A stretch of DNA of 64,000 nt from Chrysoperla carnea (GCF_905475395.1 NC_058338.1:7950935-8014934), one strand, 5' to 3'; counted from the first letter of the stretch, positions 35,951 to 49,260 are shown. Notes: a model not told the origin generated them from the letters alone. Program-made: numbers and translations.

Positions 35951-36513
35951 TTGGCTCAAAGCACATTTCTAGCCTTCTGAAATTATTTTAACTCACGTTT
36001 ACTTCGAAAGATAACGATTTAACAATTATTTTTGGTCTTTCGTTTGATCGCCGCGTCTAAATTTTTATATATTTTAGAACGAACAGTCTAACAAAAGATT
36101 TATCAAGTAAGAATTTTCACTTTTGCATTAATTTAACTAGCGATCAGAAAAAAAAATTTTTAATCGTTATATTCCGATGTAAAAGTGAATTAAAAATATC
36201 GAAGGAGGCTAGAATTTTTTTTTTTTTACAGGAGAATCATAATCCCAATCTATTTTTTGAGGGCTGGTTACGATCACCTGAAATGTAAAAATGTAATATT
36301 GAAGATTAAAGTGACCTTAGACTGTTATTTATACAATTCAAATGTGTTTCCATAAACATTACAATCAATTAACAGTACAGTTGTCAAAACTATGAAAATA
36401 TGGAATGGATCATACATCTAAATTTTCAGTAATCATATTTTTTAATCATTCGAAATCCTCAATGAAGTAATAATTGGAAAGAATAAAAAAAAAACAGCAA
36501 ACATTACAAAACA

Positions 36514-36528
36514 ATGGCCAAAATTCCG
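36514..36528 (+). other. Candidate first coding exon of the 36.9-41.7 kb gene
   Basis: ATGGCCAAAATTCCG precedes a GTAACA donor-like site, has a good start context (ACAATGG) and ends in phase 0, as required to join the exon at 36958 (peptide MAKIP, then RDTNLF). It is only 15 nt and the donor is not optimal, so the true start may lie in another exon further upstream. Confidence 0.3.
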
Positions 36529-36957
36529 GTAACAAAAACAATATATTTTTCTAAAAATATTCTTTAATGTGCAATCAAATTTGATCGTACTAAATTCATG
36601 AAAATTCAGAACAAAATGCTATATTTGAAGCAAATTGACTCAAAACTGGATATGAGACGGTATACTTTTGTATTCCAAGGCCATAATAATATTTCCCCCA
36701 ATTTAAAAAACCCCCGACGAATGGAGTTTTTCCTTGTAGATCTCTTCAAACTGACGGTTGACAGTTTTTTGAGACCTTCTTCTAAGCTGAAATCTTCTAG
36801 TGGTACTAAAATCGATGGAAACTTTCAACTAATGAAAAAGTTTCATAAAAACATCAAAAGATAGATTTACTCAAAAACTAAGTTTTCCATGAATTTTTCG
36901 CGCATTCGGGCTTTTATTACACCTAATGTCTATTAGATAACATTCTAAAATTTTCAG

Positions 36958-39900
36958 CGAGACACAAACCTGTTCAATAACATCGTAAAATGTTTACGGA
37001 AAGTAACTCGAGTGGACCTTGATAAGTATGGACGCGCAGACCCAATACAAAGATTTGTCAATAAAACAACTGATGAAATGACCCAAGATATTTGTTATCT
37101 AATGGATGAGGTAACAAGTAATGTAAGTATAATGAAATTTTGAAATATTTTGCTAAGGTTGTATGTAATACAAACTTTGTCCAAGAATTGTATTTTTAGC
37201 TTGACTCGATGTACTCGGAAATCAAACATATATTTAATTATTACAATTCTGAAATGGAAAAAATTGCTTCAAAATTTCATGAAACAAACATGTGCCAAAA
37301 TGATGCTGGAAAATTACAAGCTGAATTAGTGAAATCTGTAACGGATTTAAATATTAAAGCGGAATCGTTTAAGTCTGATTTACAAGCACAACAATCAGGT
37401 GAGCGTACCAGAAGAGCCCTAAAACAAATCTAAGTGAAATTTTTTCACCAAAATTGTCTTTATTTGCATGCAAGAATTGGCCTAAGAAAAGCAAATTGCA
37501 AAATTATTCACGGTAGAAAGTTGTGAAAAATGGTTTTTTTCAAATATCAGTTTAGTTTATGATAGTTTATGATAGTTTTATTTATCTGAAGAAACTTAAA
37601 GTTTCCTTAGAAATAAAGCATAAATTATGTACTATTGTAATAGAAATATTATTTCTTTATGAACAACACAGAAAAAAAATGAATATATGAATCAAAGAAC
37701 TTTCCTGAGCTTTAAAAGCTCCTTATTATAAATATACATAGTTCATTTATTTTATAAAATACTCTATTCAATTGTCTTATATTCATAATATCAATATCGT
37801 ATTTTTCGTGTAGTAGAGTAAGCGACTTTAACTTTCCTCAGTGAAGTGAAATATTTGAAAACAATAAATAGTTTTCGAAACTTTGCTTCTACGAAAATTT
37901 GGTATACAATCTTTTAGTAAAATTAACTCACGAACAAATTTTGCAATTCGTTGTATGCGTAGTCATGGTAAGGACAATAAAAACGATACCAGCTCTTCCA
38001 GTGATAAATTTTGGCGATAAAAGAGGCTGTTATGACAAATTTGCAATTCTTTACTACATGTTAATGTTATAGAAAATGTCAAATTAAAATTATTGAAAAA
38101 CACTAATTAATTAAACTTAATGCATTAAAAATTGTGAAAATAAGAAATCAAATTGCACAAATATTATTTTTCAATTGTAAATTATCATAAATAATTTATT
38201 TAAATTTGTGAGACAATAATATTAAATTTTCAATGTAAGTCATAAATGCAATCCATACAATTATATATGCATCCATACAATTGTATAAAGTAGTGTATCG
38301 TTACCATGGAAACGATTCCAATAAAACTCACGCACGGTGCGAATAGCTAAAACGGCCATAAACTTAATAGTTTACGATATATGTGAAGAAAGCCCTATTT
38401 TCGCGACTTTTGACCTTGATTAATTTTTCGTGCACATTTTTTATTAAAATGGTCCCGAGTTCTTAGGTCTATAAAAACTAATTGAAAATTCTATGAATGC
38501 AAATATTCATAAATCACTTGATTTTTCTCTTCTAGAATTCCAAAAGTATATACATGATTACATGCTAACTCTTCAAGAAAAATCCGAACGTAATTATCAG
38601 ATACTAAATAAGCTTAAAATGAAACAACATACTGTAACTGATAGGGACAATGATTCTGAGTCAATAAAAGATATGATCGAAAACTATTCCAAATCGGGTC
38701 CATTACAATTTTCATCTGCTTCCATGTCATCGAATGGCATGTTTTCATCGATTAATTCACATATACCATCAACTAGTAAACAAGCTGAATATCAAAATCA
38801 GTCAAAATTGGATTTAGAAAATACATCAAAAAACTTGGAAGAAATATGTAAAAAGTTAAAGATGACATCGAAGAATTTAGAATATAAATCAGAACAAAAT
38901 TCCGAACTGACTTCAGAAACGAATTCCCATCCAAAGGATCTAAAGAATAAATTACAGTCTTCGAACAATAATTTAAACAACGAAAAATTCAACAATAGTG
39001 ACAAAAGTGAAATGAAATCGCAAACAAATAATGCAAAAAAATCAGGGGATGGCTTAAAATCTTTCAAGGTATCTGACAAAGTAATGCCTTCACATAAAAA
39101 CGATATTCCAATTCTGGAAGAAGAAGAAGGTGAACGTGAAGTACCCGATAATGACTGGAAAGAAACACGTAAACGGAAAAGTGATAATGTAAGCAAATCA
39201 TTTAAAACAAAAAGTAACGAGGAAAGTAAATTATTAAAGAAAAAGGAAAGTTTAAAAGCATTCAAATTACCACAAAAATCAAAATCTGAAAAAACTGAAT
39301 CAGATTTTAAAACTTCTACGAATAATTCAAAACTCGAAGTTTCTAGAGCCAAAGCTATGGAAAATATACCAAACCAAATGGAGAAAAAATTAAATGACTT
39401 GAATGTTCTACTTTCTCAAACGCAATCATTGAATGAAGAAGATGATAAAGATGGTTTAATATCACGAACATCTTCATTACCTGATGAACCTAGCGATACA
39501 AACAAGTTGTTCGATATTAAAAAACAATCGTTACATAATGATTCGAGAAATAAAAAATTCGACCGTTTTGAATTTCAAAATAAATTAGCAACAAAAACTG
39601 CACATTTTTCAACTTCAGATACATGTTTAAAAACAAAAATACCATGGTATCTACAAAGTACTACGAACTTCCAAAGTTCAACCAATGAAAACGTACCACC
39701 TACATGTGATGGCCCACCACCTATGCCACTCCCTCCGTCTCCACCCTCGTGCTGTGTTTCAACACCACCACCGCCCCCAATATGCCCCTGTGCACCAGAT
39801 CCATGCAATGATCCGTGTAACCCATGTGAAAAAGACGAAAGTCATGGAAGTATTAAATATGATTTGTTTGAAGCATATTTATGTTCAAAACCAAAAGCGA

Positions 39901-41699
39901 CACGGTATATGGATTATTTGGAGAGTGTTAGGAAAGGTTTAAAGGATCAGAGTCCAAATGCAGGAGTATGCAATCAATTTATAATGTCTCATACTGAATT
40001 TTTAGAGGCAATTGACACACGTAACCAACTACTTAAAAGTATTGAAAAACATCGTGAATCACAAGTTCCATGTCTTGAACCGTCGGCATTAGCAAAATTA
40101 AAAGCAATTGTTACTTGTAAATTAGGTAGACTAAAAACTTGCTCCGCTGTAGCAAAACCAGTAACACATGAACAGCAGCCAGTATTAACGGACCAGCCAA
40201 AATACCCACATGAATTAGGCCTACCATCGCCACAATCAGAACAAGGCCATCAATTTTATCTAGAAAGACAACAGAATATCAAATCTCTTCCTGCAGGAAA
40301 ACTGCCTGCAGTACCGCACACTTTCACACCTACTCCAACTGAAACTTCCTTCCCACATTCATCTCAAGTGAATGCACAGTATCATGCAGCAATGCCAGAA
40401 CATAACATCCATTCAACAGGTCAACCTGCTGTAGAATCTGCCCCTTCGGCAATACAAAATCAATATGCATACTTAGAAAATCAACCTGCAGCAAGTTATG
40501 AACAAAAAACTGCTTCACAAAGTCAACTCAAACATGATCAATTAATTTATTCAGAAAATCATCCTGTAGTAACGCAAGAACCACATTCTCCTCCAGTAAC
40601 AGATGTCTTAAAGGGAAAACAAGCCCAACCTCGAGTAAAACAAGAGCAATATAGTTATTCAGATCCACAACCAAGTGTAAGACAAGATATGTATATTTAT
40701 TCAGAAGCTCCGTCAGCAAACCAACATCAACACCAAGAAGCTAAATCTCCAGTAAAACAAGAATTTCAGCAATCAACAGGCAATGAACAACATAGTTCGC
40801 AAGAAGGATCAGCTGTAAGACAAGAACCACACACTCATTCAAAAGATGCAGCAGGGCAAGGATACAATTATGCTGGTGTTCAATCAGCAAAAAGACAAGA
40901 ACAGTACTCTTATTCCCAATCCCCACCCGAAACGAACCAAGAACATCATTCATCGTTAAATAGTCAGCATTCCGTAAAACAAGACCAATATGCCCATTCA
41001 GAAACTCAACATACTGTATCACAACAGCCACACAACTACTCCCATACTCAACACGAAGCAACGCAAGAGCATCAACATAAGAGCACGACCTGTTCTAAGA
41101 ATGCTCAACATGTCGCAAAAGAACAATTTAAGCCCTCACAAACTTTGTCAGAAACTCCATTTACCACGATTCGTGAGCCATACAACCATTTAGAAATCCA
41201 AAGTGAAGAAAAATTTGTTCCTACTCCAGTAGCTCAACAACCTGAAGAAACAAATGTGTATCCAGCACCATCGTCAAACACATCCCATTCCCAAACTCCT
41301 CCAACTCCAGAGAAATTCATTTACCCAGAAATGAGACCTTTTGAACCAAAACCATCACCAATGCGACAACATATTGAACAAAAAATTGCTGAGGCTGCAA
41401 AACCAATAATAGAAACACCAGATTCGATAAAACCGGTAAAACCAATCTACCTCCATGAAAATATACCAGTGCAAAAATCAGAAACTTCACCTGCAGAATC
41501 AAATACCACAGCCAGTTCCTCTGAAACTTCATCAAATTCGACTCAAGAGTATAAGTCAAAAACGACTAGTATACCACAAATGTCTCAATCATATGATCGA
41601 TCGAAATATCCAGAATCACCTTTAGGACCTACACGTCGCTCTTTTACAAAATTTGATGTGAACAAAGATTCCTTTAAAGTAACACCAACTAAGCGATGA
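36958..41699 (+). CDS. Large unrecognised coiled-coil and Gln/Tyr/Ser repeat protein, multi-exon
   Basis: Exons seen: 36958-37122, 37200-37398 and 38536-41699 (TGA). In-frame stops sit just before the first two exons, so both must be spliced. Acceptors are TTTTCAG, TTTTTAG and TTCTCTTCTAG; donors are GTAAGT and GTGAGC; phases join as 0 and 1. The coding sum is about 1,175 residues plus a missing start. The first two exons and the start of the third look helical and coiled-coil-like (YNSEMEKIASKFHE, FQKYIHDYMLTLQEKSERNY). Then come a Lys/Ser/Asn/Glu-rich region (38.6-39.6 kb), a Pro/Cys-rich linker (39.69-39.84 kb; PPPPPICPCAPDPC), a compact helical module with conserved-looking Cys, Leu and Lys (39.85-40.16 kb; KATRYMDYLESVRKGLKD), a degenerate repeat built on VKQEQYSYS-like units (40.5-41.15 kb) and a basic C-terminus ending KVTPTKR. 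There is no signal peptide or membrane segment in the visible part. Family and function are unknown to me; a structural or cytoskeletal scaffold is possible but is inference. Confidence 0.8.
38300..38313 (+). promoter_or_regulatory. X-box-like (RFX-type) palindrome in intron
   Basis: GTTACCATGGAAAC fits the RFX X-box layout (two half sites separated by AT). It lies 223 bp upstream of the last exon and 180 bp upstream of the in-frame ATG at 38493. About 50 bp around it recur at 57.8 kb, so it may belong to a repeat rather than a conserved regulatory element. Confidence 0.35.
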
Positions 41700-41706
41700 A
41701 CTTTCA

Positions 41707-41712
41707 AATAAA
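41707..41712 (+). terminator. Polyadenylation signal of the 36.9-41.7 kb gene, proximal
   Basis: AATAAA lies 8 bp after the TGA stop. A second AATAAA at 41982-41987 would give a 3' UTR of about 300 bp and is the more conventional position. Confidence 0.5.
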
Positions 41713-43204
41713 AAATGGAGAAGAATGCAAAAGAATATCGTGGAAACTGTTTTATTGCAAACTGTGCGAAGTATATACCACTCTTTTTTCAATTTGACCA
41801 AAAGAGTTTGACCTACAGAAATTGTACTACAAATGATTGTGAATTTGCAGATTTAATACAATTACCGTTCAATTATTGAAAATACAGGTAAACACAAAAT
41901 AAGAATATGGGTTGAAACTGTTTTCGCTTTATTGACAATTTTTTTAACACAGTATTTCACTAACTCATGTAATGTATATTCAATAAAATCAAAAATTAAA
42001 AGAAAAAGATCATCGAATTTTCATTTTGTGTCATGTTTCCAAATAGTGAATTGCAAAGCTTTGCAGAAAAATAATATTAAGACGGGAAATGTATGTTAAT
42101 GTTGTGTATACATGTATTCGTTTTTAAACGGATTTCTGAACTGTGTGGGCAAGTTATCAAAATTTACGTAACCAGTTTCAAAACAAGAAGGTTCAATTTT
42201 CTTTTAAACAGTTATTTCCCATATTTACGGGCTTCAGTCCGAGTAGATGTCATATTGAAATCTTAACAATAATCATCTTTGCGGTACGAAATTCACAATC
42301 CTTTGTCAATAAAATTACAGCTTATGATCGAATTGAAAAAATTTGATATGTACTTCAGTTATTGCAATAAAAATATATAGTAAAATATGAAGAAAAAAAA
42401 TTTACTCAAGCTAAAAGGTTTGTGCGCAAATGTCTGATTTTAATTTATAGGCCAAATAAACGAAAAATGAGGATAATAACTGACTTTTAATAATAAAACT
42501 CTCAAAATTTTCATTTTTTCTTCCACCTTAGCTTATTTTTAGTCTGAAGTTAATAAGTTTTGATAATTTTTGGTTGTAAGGCTTTCAAGTTCTCGCAAAT
42601 AGAATCTATCATAAGGTTTAAAAGGTTTAAACCATTTTCAGGTTTAAAAGAGGAAATCTTCATCAGTTTTTAGGACTCAGATTCTTTCGTTTCGAAGGAC
42701 ATACTCCCTCGAATAGTGACTCCCCATTTATAAATAAATTATAAAAATTTGTAAAAATATAGAAAATCGGATTTTGAAATAAATGGTTTACATTACCAGA
42801 CTTTCCCCTATCTATAGTTAATTAAGGACTAAGAAGATAGTATAAATTGGTAATACAATAAATCAAATAACTCATTCATTAATAAAAAAAGTAAAAAGAT
42901 TACAATAAAAAGAAATAATAAAAAAATAAGTAAAAAACCTCACTGCTTGAAACAAGACACTTAAAGGATAATAATAATAAGTTCTTATGAAACTCGAATT
43001 GTCAATCCTTAAATGACAAATCAAAAGCTTTCATTCTGTTCTTTCTAACTTGGTACTTATTTTTATGTTTTGAGTTCATATTTTTTGCAGTCGAGGTTTA
43101 TAATTTATTAAGTTTTTCATTATTAAATACCAGCTCGACCCGTGAAGAATTTCCCAATGCGGTGCTAACCCTGAATAATAAAAACGGCTAGAGAAATAAT
43201 ATCT
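41713..43204. other. 3' flank and intergenic DNA
   Basis: Likely 3' UTR up to about 42000, then unremarkable A+T-rich DNA. No further ORF is supported. Confidence 0.4.
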
Positions 43205-43400
43205 AAGTGTTAATTATCAATAGTAATTTACTTTCTTTTTATTTATAGGCAATTTTATTACCGATATATTATTCCTGTGGCCTGTATTTTCCTAAGAGGT
43301 ACATTTTACATCATGAGTCTATTTTTCGTCATTAGCCAGCACGGTGAGCGGTAAATCATAGAAATATGGAAGATGTCGCGTGGTGACAAAAAAACCGGCT
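43205..43400 (+). repeat. Interspersed repeat family I, copy 1
   Basis: TATTTATAGGCAATTTTATT, CCTAAGAGGTACATTTTACA, CATGAGTCTATTTTTCGTC, AGCCAGCACGGTGAGCGGTA and CGCGTGGTGACAAAAA are shared with 47940-48165. The first block also occurs at 55.08 kb. Non-coding. Confidence 0.65.
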
Positions 43401-43404
43401 AAAA

Positions 43405-44046
43405 AAATAATACACAACAACCAAAGTATAAATGGAAACACAAAATTTTACCATAATTTCAAACAGCTGTATTTCTACGAAAAATTATTGAATTTCGAAT
43501 CGCAATAGCTCGTTTGAAAACTTGCACTTTCTAGTTCTGAAATCTATTACTCAAAACTTTTTATCACCCCTTGGATGAAAAGCGACAAGGACTGTACTTT
43601 CTAATGTACAAAATAAGATATTTGATAACGCCTTTTTTTATAAAATGGCAACCAAGTGAAAAACCAAGTTTATTGGCATGTTTTAAAATCGAAAAAATGG
43701 GAGAGTGATAAAAGCTTATATTATAAAAGCAGTTTATGTTTTCGAAAGGTATTAAAAAAATTTCAATGCGATGATTATTTCCAAAGATACAGGATTTTAA
43801 GTCCAGAAGTGCAAATTTTGCTTGGAAAGCGAATATCTTTGTCCAAAAAGCTCGTACGAAAATTTTTTAAACCTCATTTTTAAGAAAAATACAGAAACTT
43901 TCAAGTGACCTTAACAAATTTGTTCTAAAATAATTTTGCAAAGCGGCAAGGGGTGATAAAAATTTTTGAGCAATAGATTCCAAAACTAGAAATTACACGT
44001 TTTAGAACGAGCTATTGCGATTCGACTTTGGTTGTGTATTATAAGG
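43405..44046. mobile_element. Foldback element with ~170-bp inverted arms
   Basis: The left end AATAATACACAACAACCAAAG-type (43405-43425) mirrors the right end CTTTGGTTGTGTATT. Further inside, CGAATCGCAATAGCTCGTT, TTTCTAGTT, AATCTATTACTCAAAA and TTTTTATCACCCCTTG all recur inverted at 43935-44025. The left arm carries about 70 bp absent from the right. The loop contains a 75-codon open frame (43656-43883; Lys-rich, no known domain) that could simply be chance. Confidence 0.75.
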
Positions 44047-44309
44047 TATATTCAAATAAAAGGAAGAGAAGCCATTCCAGTATAATATGATTTAAAATCA
44101 CTCTGTAGAAAGAAGTAAAATACATTGTGCAAAAATTACGACTATACATTTAAAGCATTTTCTATGAATAGAATATTCGAAGAGAAGGTAACATATAGAA
44201 ACAAAACAAAACACTACGGCTATGAACCACCACCCACCATCATCATCAACCAAATGCTTTTTTTTTTGCCTCTAACATAAATATATAACAAAAGATATAA
44301 GTTACACAG

Positions 44310-44880
44310 TTATATAGTAACCTATATATTCGTTACGCAGGTCGGTTGATGTTTTGTCTCGCTTCTGTCTCACTCACGTAATATTATGAATTTTCCTCCG
44401 TTATTTTCGTTTCTCTCATGAATCAGTTCCCCCGTTACGTTCAAACAACGTACATTCTAAAGTTCTAACGATAATAATGTGTAACGAAATATATTAACGG
44501 TTAGTTTACGATCATATATAAATTTCAGTTTACGATTCAAATAATTTTCTTGCTTATTTTTCGAATTTAGTGTAAGAAAATTTATTTTTTCGTTTAGTGT
44601 TTTCAAAATTAATTAATTTTTTTTAATTGAATTTTTATTTAATTAACTTTTTTTTTTCTAGTGTTTTAAAACTAATTTAAATTAAGTGATTTCTAAATCA
44701 ATTCAATGAATTTGGTTTTTTAATATTTATCAATCAATTTGTTTACATTTTTATGCAATTAAAAGTAGAAATATTAAGTTAGAAGTTAAGAAAAATTATT
44801 CGAAGAACAAGATATGTGAATGGAAGGGAAATTATTTGAAATTCTTGGATATAGCTAATGAAATCGAAGGTAAATTAATT
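44310..44880 (+). other. Possible untranslated first exon (speculative)
   Basis: The stretch is relatively complex for this region and ends in GAAATCGAAG followed by a GTAAAT donor-like site. No coding frame. Neither a TATA box nor a partner exon can be pointed to, so it may be ordinary intergenic DNA. Confidence 0.15.
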
Positions 44881-47800
44881 GATCACTTTAATTTTTTTTA
44901 CGATCTTTAAATAGTCGCATCAATGAGTGTAAGTTCTGAAGAACAGATTTTGATGATTTTTTAAAAATATTTCTTCTTTTTATGTTATTTAAAATCAGAA
45001 ACCTTTCAAAGGAGGTAAAGGCAATGTCCTGAATGATATATCAACGCCTAGCCTTAACCACTAATGATAGAAGTTTTGAAATTTCGAGAGGATATTGATT
45101 TTATACCGTAAAGGTATCGTTTAAGAAAAGATTTTTCGAAATTCATCCCTTAAATGGAACTGAAATAAGGGATGAAAGTTTGTATGAAACTATACAAACC
45201 TTCATTTTTGAGTTCACTACTTTAGAACTCGATTTTAAAAATTTCTTCACCCATGAAATGAACATTTTCTTTTACCATACCTGAAGAAATATACCAAAAT
45301 TCAACCTGCTACAAAAGTCCTCATAGCTCTCTCTCGAAGACTTTACAATTTGTTTATGAAATTTTATTAATCACATTTGTTTTTTTCTAGAATGTTACGA
45401 ATTTTCTTATTAAAATTACTACTCATAAAGTTGCTTTTACTTCACGAACTTCGGGTGCATTGAACCTGTCATCTTGCACTAAAAACTCCCATACCATAAA
45501 AATACTTATTTTCGGTAGATTTTCTTGATCTGGCTTTGAAAATCCTGGGTCGATTTTTGGTTGCATTTTACTCTTCGCTTTCAGAAATAATATAATATAG
45601 ACAATACCCCTCTAGAGTTGACACTGTTTTATTGTCATTTCTTGTCGAATTGACGTCACAGATCACGTGATCGGTGGAGCAAAAAAAAAATCGTTTTAAA
45701 TTATTTCAAATATTGTGATTTTTTTCATAGTGTTTTGATTGTTAAAAATGCGTAATTTTCGAGTTACAGGCTCTACTCGACCTATATTTTCATAAAAAAA
45801 TTAACAAAAAGCATTTCTGTTTTTCATGAAAAAGAGACATAGAAGGTAATATTACTAATTTTGAACCTGATAGTACGTTAAAGAGCCTATATAAAACCAC
45901 TTATACAGTAGTCAATTTTATTTGCATGTAATTTACAGCGTTAAATAAATTATCGCTAACCATTATGCAGATGAATATTTTAATGGCCATAATTCAAAAC
46001 TTTCACCACATTCAGAGCTATACAACACGTATACAGCAGCAATGCGACTAACTAACTATGTAGGTACGTACCTTTGTACAATACCTTCGCCATAAGGTAG
46101 GAAAACTTAAAATTCATATACTTTACTGGTGTGTTTGTTTGCAGGGATAGCTTTATAATAATTCGTATAATCTATTCGTTGTACGTACGTTTAATACTAA
46201 ATGACTTGGTCTTAATAATTAATTATATATTTTGGAAAGAAAAGAAATTGAAAAAAATAATAAAAATCTTTATAAAAGGTACTTCTGATATGATTTATAC
46301 TTTCAAGTGTACTTATATAGTAAAATTTTAAGAGCTTTTTGTATTAACCAAAAAGAGTTGGAGCTAATAACTTCTCTGAGAAACACTGAATAGATTAGTG
46401 AGAGACTGCTAAAAATACGGTATGATTTTGGGAAAATTAAAAATAAAATTTTTCGATATACACGATAGTTTTTGAAACATTGATGCCTAAACATTCAGAG
46501 AAAATCACTTATAGAAAAAATAACACACAAATGCCATTCATTTCATAACTTTAAAGGTATTTTATGGAAAAACGAGTGCCGCTTGTTATAATTTTCTTTA
46601 TAGGAAAATATTTGTCATACTTTTAACTAATTTATACTAGTTTTCCAAATTAATCTTAAGAAAATTCGCCTTGTAACATTATAAAGCATACCCTTAAAAA
46701 CACTACAATATTAAAAGATTTACATGTTAAAAACGCTAATTTTAACAGCTCAGATCTATAAATTTAACACAGTAAGGGATATTAAAAAGTCCTTAAGATG
46801 GCACTGAAACTCATCGAAAAGTCAACTAGACTAAGTAACTGATAAAACATCACTTTAAAAGTGTTTACATTTTTCACAAATAAGCTTTTTTTTAATGGTA
46901 ATGATGATACACTACTTTATTAACATAATTTTATGGATGGATACAAGTCTTTGGTTTATTTTCTAACAAATTTAAAATTAGCAATTATGTTAATTTATAT
47001 TTAAAAAATATTATTTATAAAATTTCGTCTCTTATTTTCACAATTTCTAAAGGAACAAGTTTTTCAATAATTTTGACATTTACTATACCATTTAACATTA
47101 AGACAATTCAAAATTAATCATAACCGCCTCCTTTAAAGACGAAACCATCCATTGGTAGTGCGTGCGTCTTTCTGATTTTCCTTACCATGACTACGCACAG
47201 AGTCAATAGTACCTAGTTTCTTGGAGTCACGTTATTTGTTTGACATCGAATGATGACCGTGGCTTCTTAATATGTATTTGTAATTCCCAATAAAAAAAAT
47301 TAAATTAAATCAGAAGTACTCATTCACTTGGATCAAATTACATACTATTTAAAATTCTTGTAGTATTTTTCTTGAATATATGTTCCTCTCAAGATACGAA
47401 AAAAAAAAAGAATATTTTCCCTCTAAGTAGCTGTCTGTAGTAAACGTAGGAACGAGCAGTGATGCTTTCCCAGTGGTGGTAGTAAAAACATTTACAACAT
47501 ACAAAAGACACAAAATACGATTTATCAAACATGTCACCAGAGATTATTCATCTTCTGATACTATATACCACACACACACGCCAGAGCTATATATTTAAGT
47601 CTTGACTCACTGGAGAGCTTGCAGTCTATAGTTACCATACTTAAGGTTCAATTACATTACGCGTCTCGATGATAAATAAATTATAGCACTTTTAATATGC
47701 TTCAACTTTAAAATGTTTCGAGATTTTAATTCGAGCTTATTCCCGCGTCTGGCACCGTCATATTGTTTTGTTGTTCTGCAACCAGTTGAAGTTTCAATTT

Positions 47801-47939
47801 AGAAAATAAGCTCAAATATTCATAAATATTTTGGCTTAGTTTCCTGTGGTTTTGCTCATCATTAGTGTTGGCTATTTATTTAACCAATTTGTTTCAACTT
47901 GGCTAAAACGTGGCTAAAAACATGTTGAAATATATGAGT
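44881..47939. other. Intergenic DNA, nothing recognised
   Basis: Three kilobases without supported coding sequence or in-window repeat matches. The segment TGCGTAGTCATGGTAAGGA (complement, near 47180) is shared with the intron at 37955, so a short dispersed repeat may be present. Confidence 0.45.
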
Positions 47940-48165
47940 TTATAATATAAGTATAGTAATTTACTTAATTTTTATTTACAGGCAATTTTGTTACTGTTAT
48001 GTTATAAAAATTACATAACTTCATTTCTCTAGTCTGTGTTTTTCTAAGGGGTGTATTTTTAGACCATGAGTTTTGTCATCAGCCAGAACGATAAGCTGTA
48101 AACTTAGGGATAAATCATGAATTTATCGCGTGGGCAGGAAAAATCGCCTAGACAAATAATATACG
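47940..48165 (+). repeat. Interspersed repeat family I, copy 2
   Basis: It matches copy 1 at 43205-43400 in the blocks TTTATTTACAGGCAATTTTG, TTTTTCTAAGGGGTGTATTT, CATCAGCCAGAACGATAAGC and TATCGCGTGGGCA. Confidence 0.65.
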
Positions 48166-49260
48166 TATAAGATTTAATAAACTTCTGAATTTAAAAATTT
48201 TTGTTTTTATTTCAAAATGCACAAATTTATAATTTTTTGATATCTGTTATCAATAAAATTTTTAATAAAAATAACCTGGTGACCGATCAATTATGTAAAG
48301 ACTGATTAGCATAGGAATTTAAATAAGTGTATCAAAAAAATTGATAATACTCTAATCAGTAATGTTTGCAGGGGGTCAAAATATTTGTTGTTTAAACAGA
48401 TTTTGTTATCAACAATTATAATAAACAACTTGAAAAATTAAGTTTTTAAAATTAATTTCTTATTACAAGTTGAAAATATATGACCCCCTACAAGGAGAGA
48501 TACACTCAAATGCGTTCATGACATTAAAATAAAGTTTTAGACTGATTAAGTCATTTCTTATCGCATATTAGTATTTTTCCTCTTCGACTTAATTAAAAAT
48601 ACCGTATACAATTTAATTTTAGCGGACAATTAGGTTTTGGACAATTTCTTGTTCCTCGAAAATTAACGAAAGTCTCTAAATGCCAATTTTGCCGCTTCCA
48701 AAATTGTGCTTTTGTATAAGCAACAGCATGACTAGCGTGTTTATTGTGGTTCTTGAGTTAAACCGTAGTACAATTAGACATGGTATGTTCGTGACACGGA
48801 CTCTCAAATGAGAATGAAAATGCAACCATTTATGAAATGAATTTACATTTTCTTTTTTGAGCTCAGTACATTCTTTGATTTTGCCTATGAGTCGAGTACT
48901 TCAAACATAAAACCAAGATCTTCACGAGACTATCGAACTGGCTGATTGCTACGATGGCTACGATGAATACGACATGAAAATGCCTAAACCAAGGCTCGCT
49001 TCAAAACCGACTCAATGCTCGAATGTACAGACTGATTCAGTTGAAGATTATTTCCGAATCACAATCTACATAACATCGATTTGTTTCTGTCACATTTACT
49101 GCAGGATCGATTTATGAATCATCGCAACATTTTAGCAAGTTTCAAATCAAGCCCATAAAACTTCAATATCAAATATCAGATATATTTTAATGAAAATTTT
49201 GAATATTTATATTAGAGAGAATACTTTCAATACTTTTTTGGTTTGTACTATTTGGAAAAT
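48166..49260. other. Intergenic DNA, nothing recognised
   Basis: No supported gene, RNA or repeat; this is the 3' flank of the dehydrogenase gene. Confidence 0.45.

Noticed and set aside
36598..36864. 88-codon ORF immediately upstream of the multi-exon gene, as a candidate first exon
   Set aside because: Part of it (36700-36735) is inverted family B' sequence, and no donor in the right phase was found.
38798..41559. Several ORFs on the - strand or in shifted frames across the last exon of the 36.9-41.7 kb gene
   Set aside because: They are shadows of a long, compositionally biased coding exon with better evidence on the + strand.
44310..44880. Start of another gene
   Set aside because: No coding frame or partner exon; kept only as a very low-confidence note.
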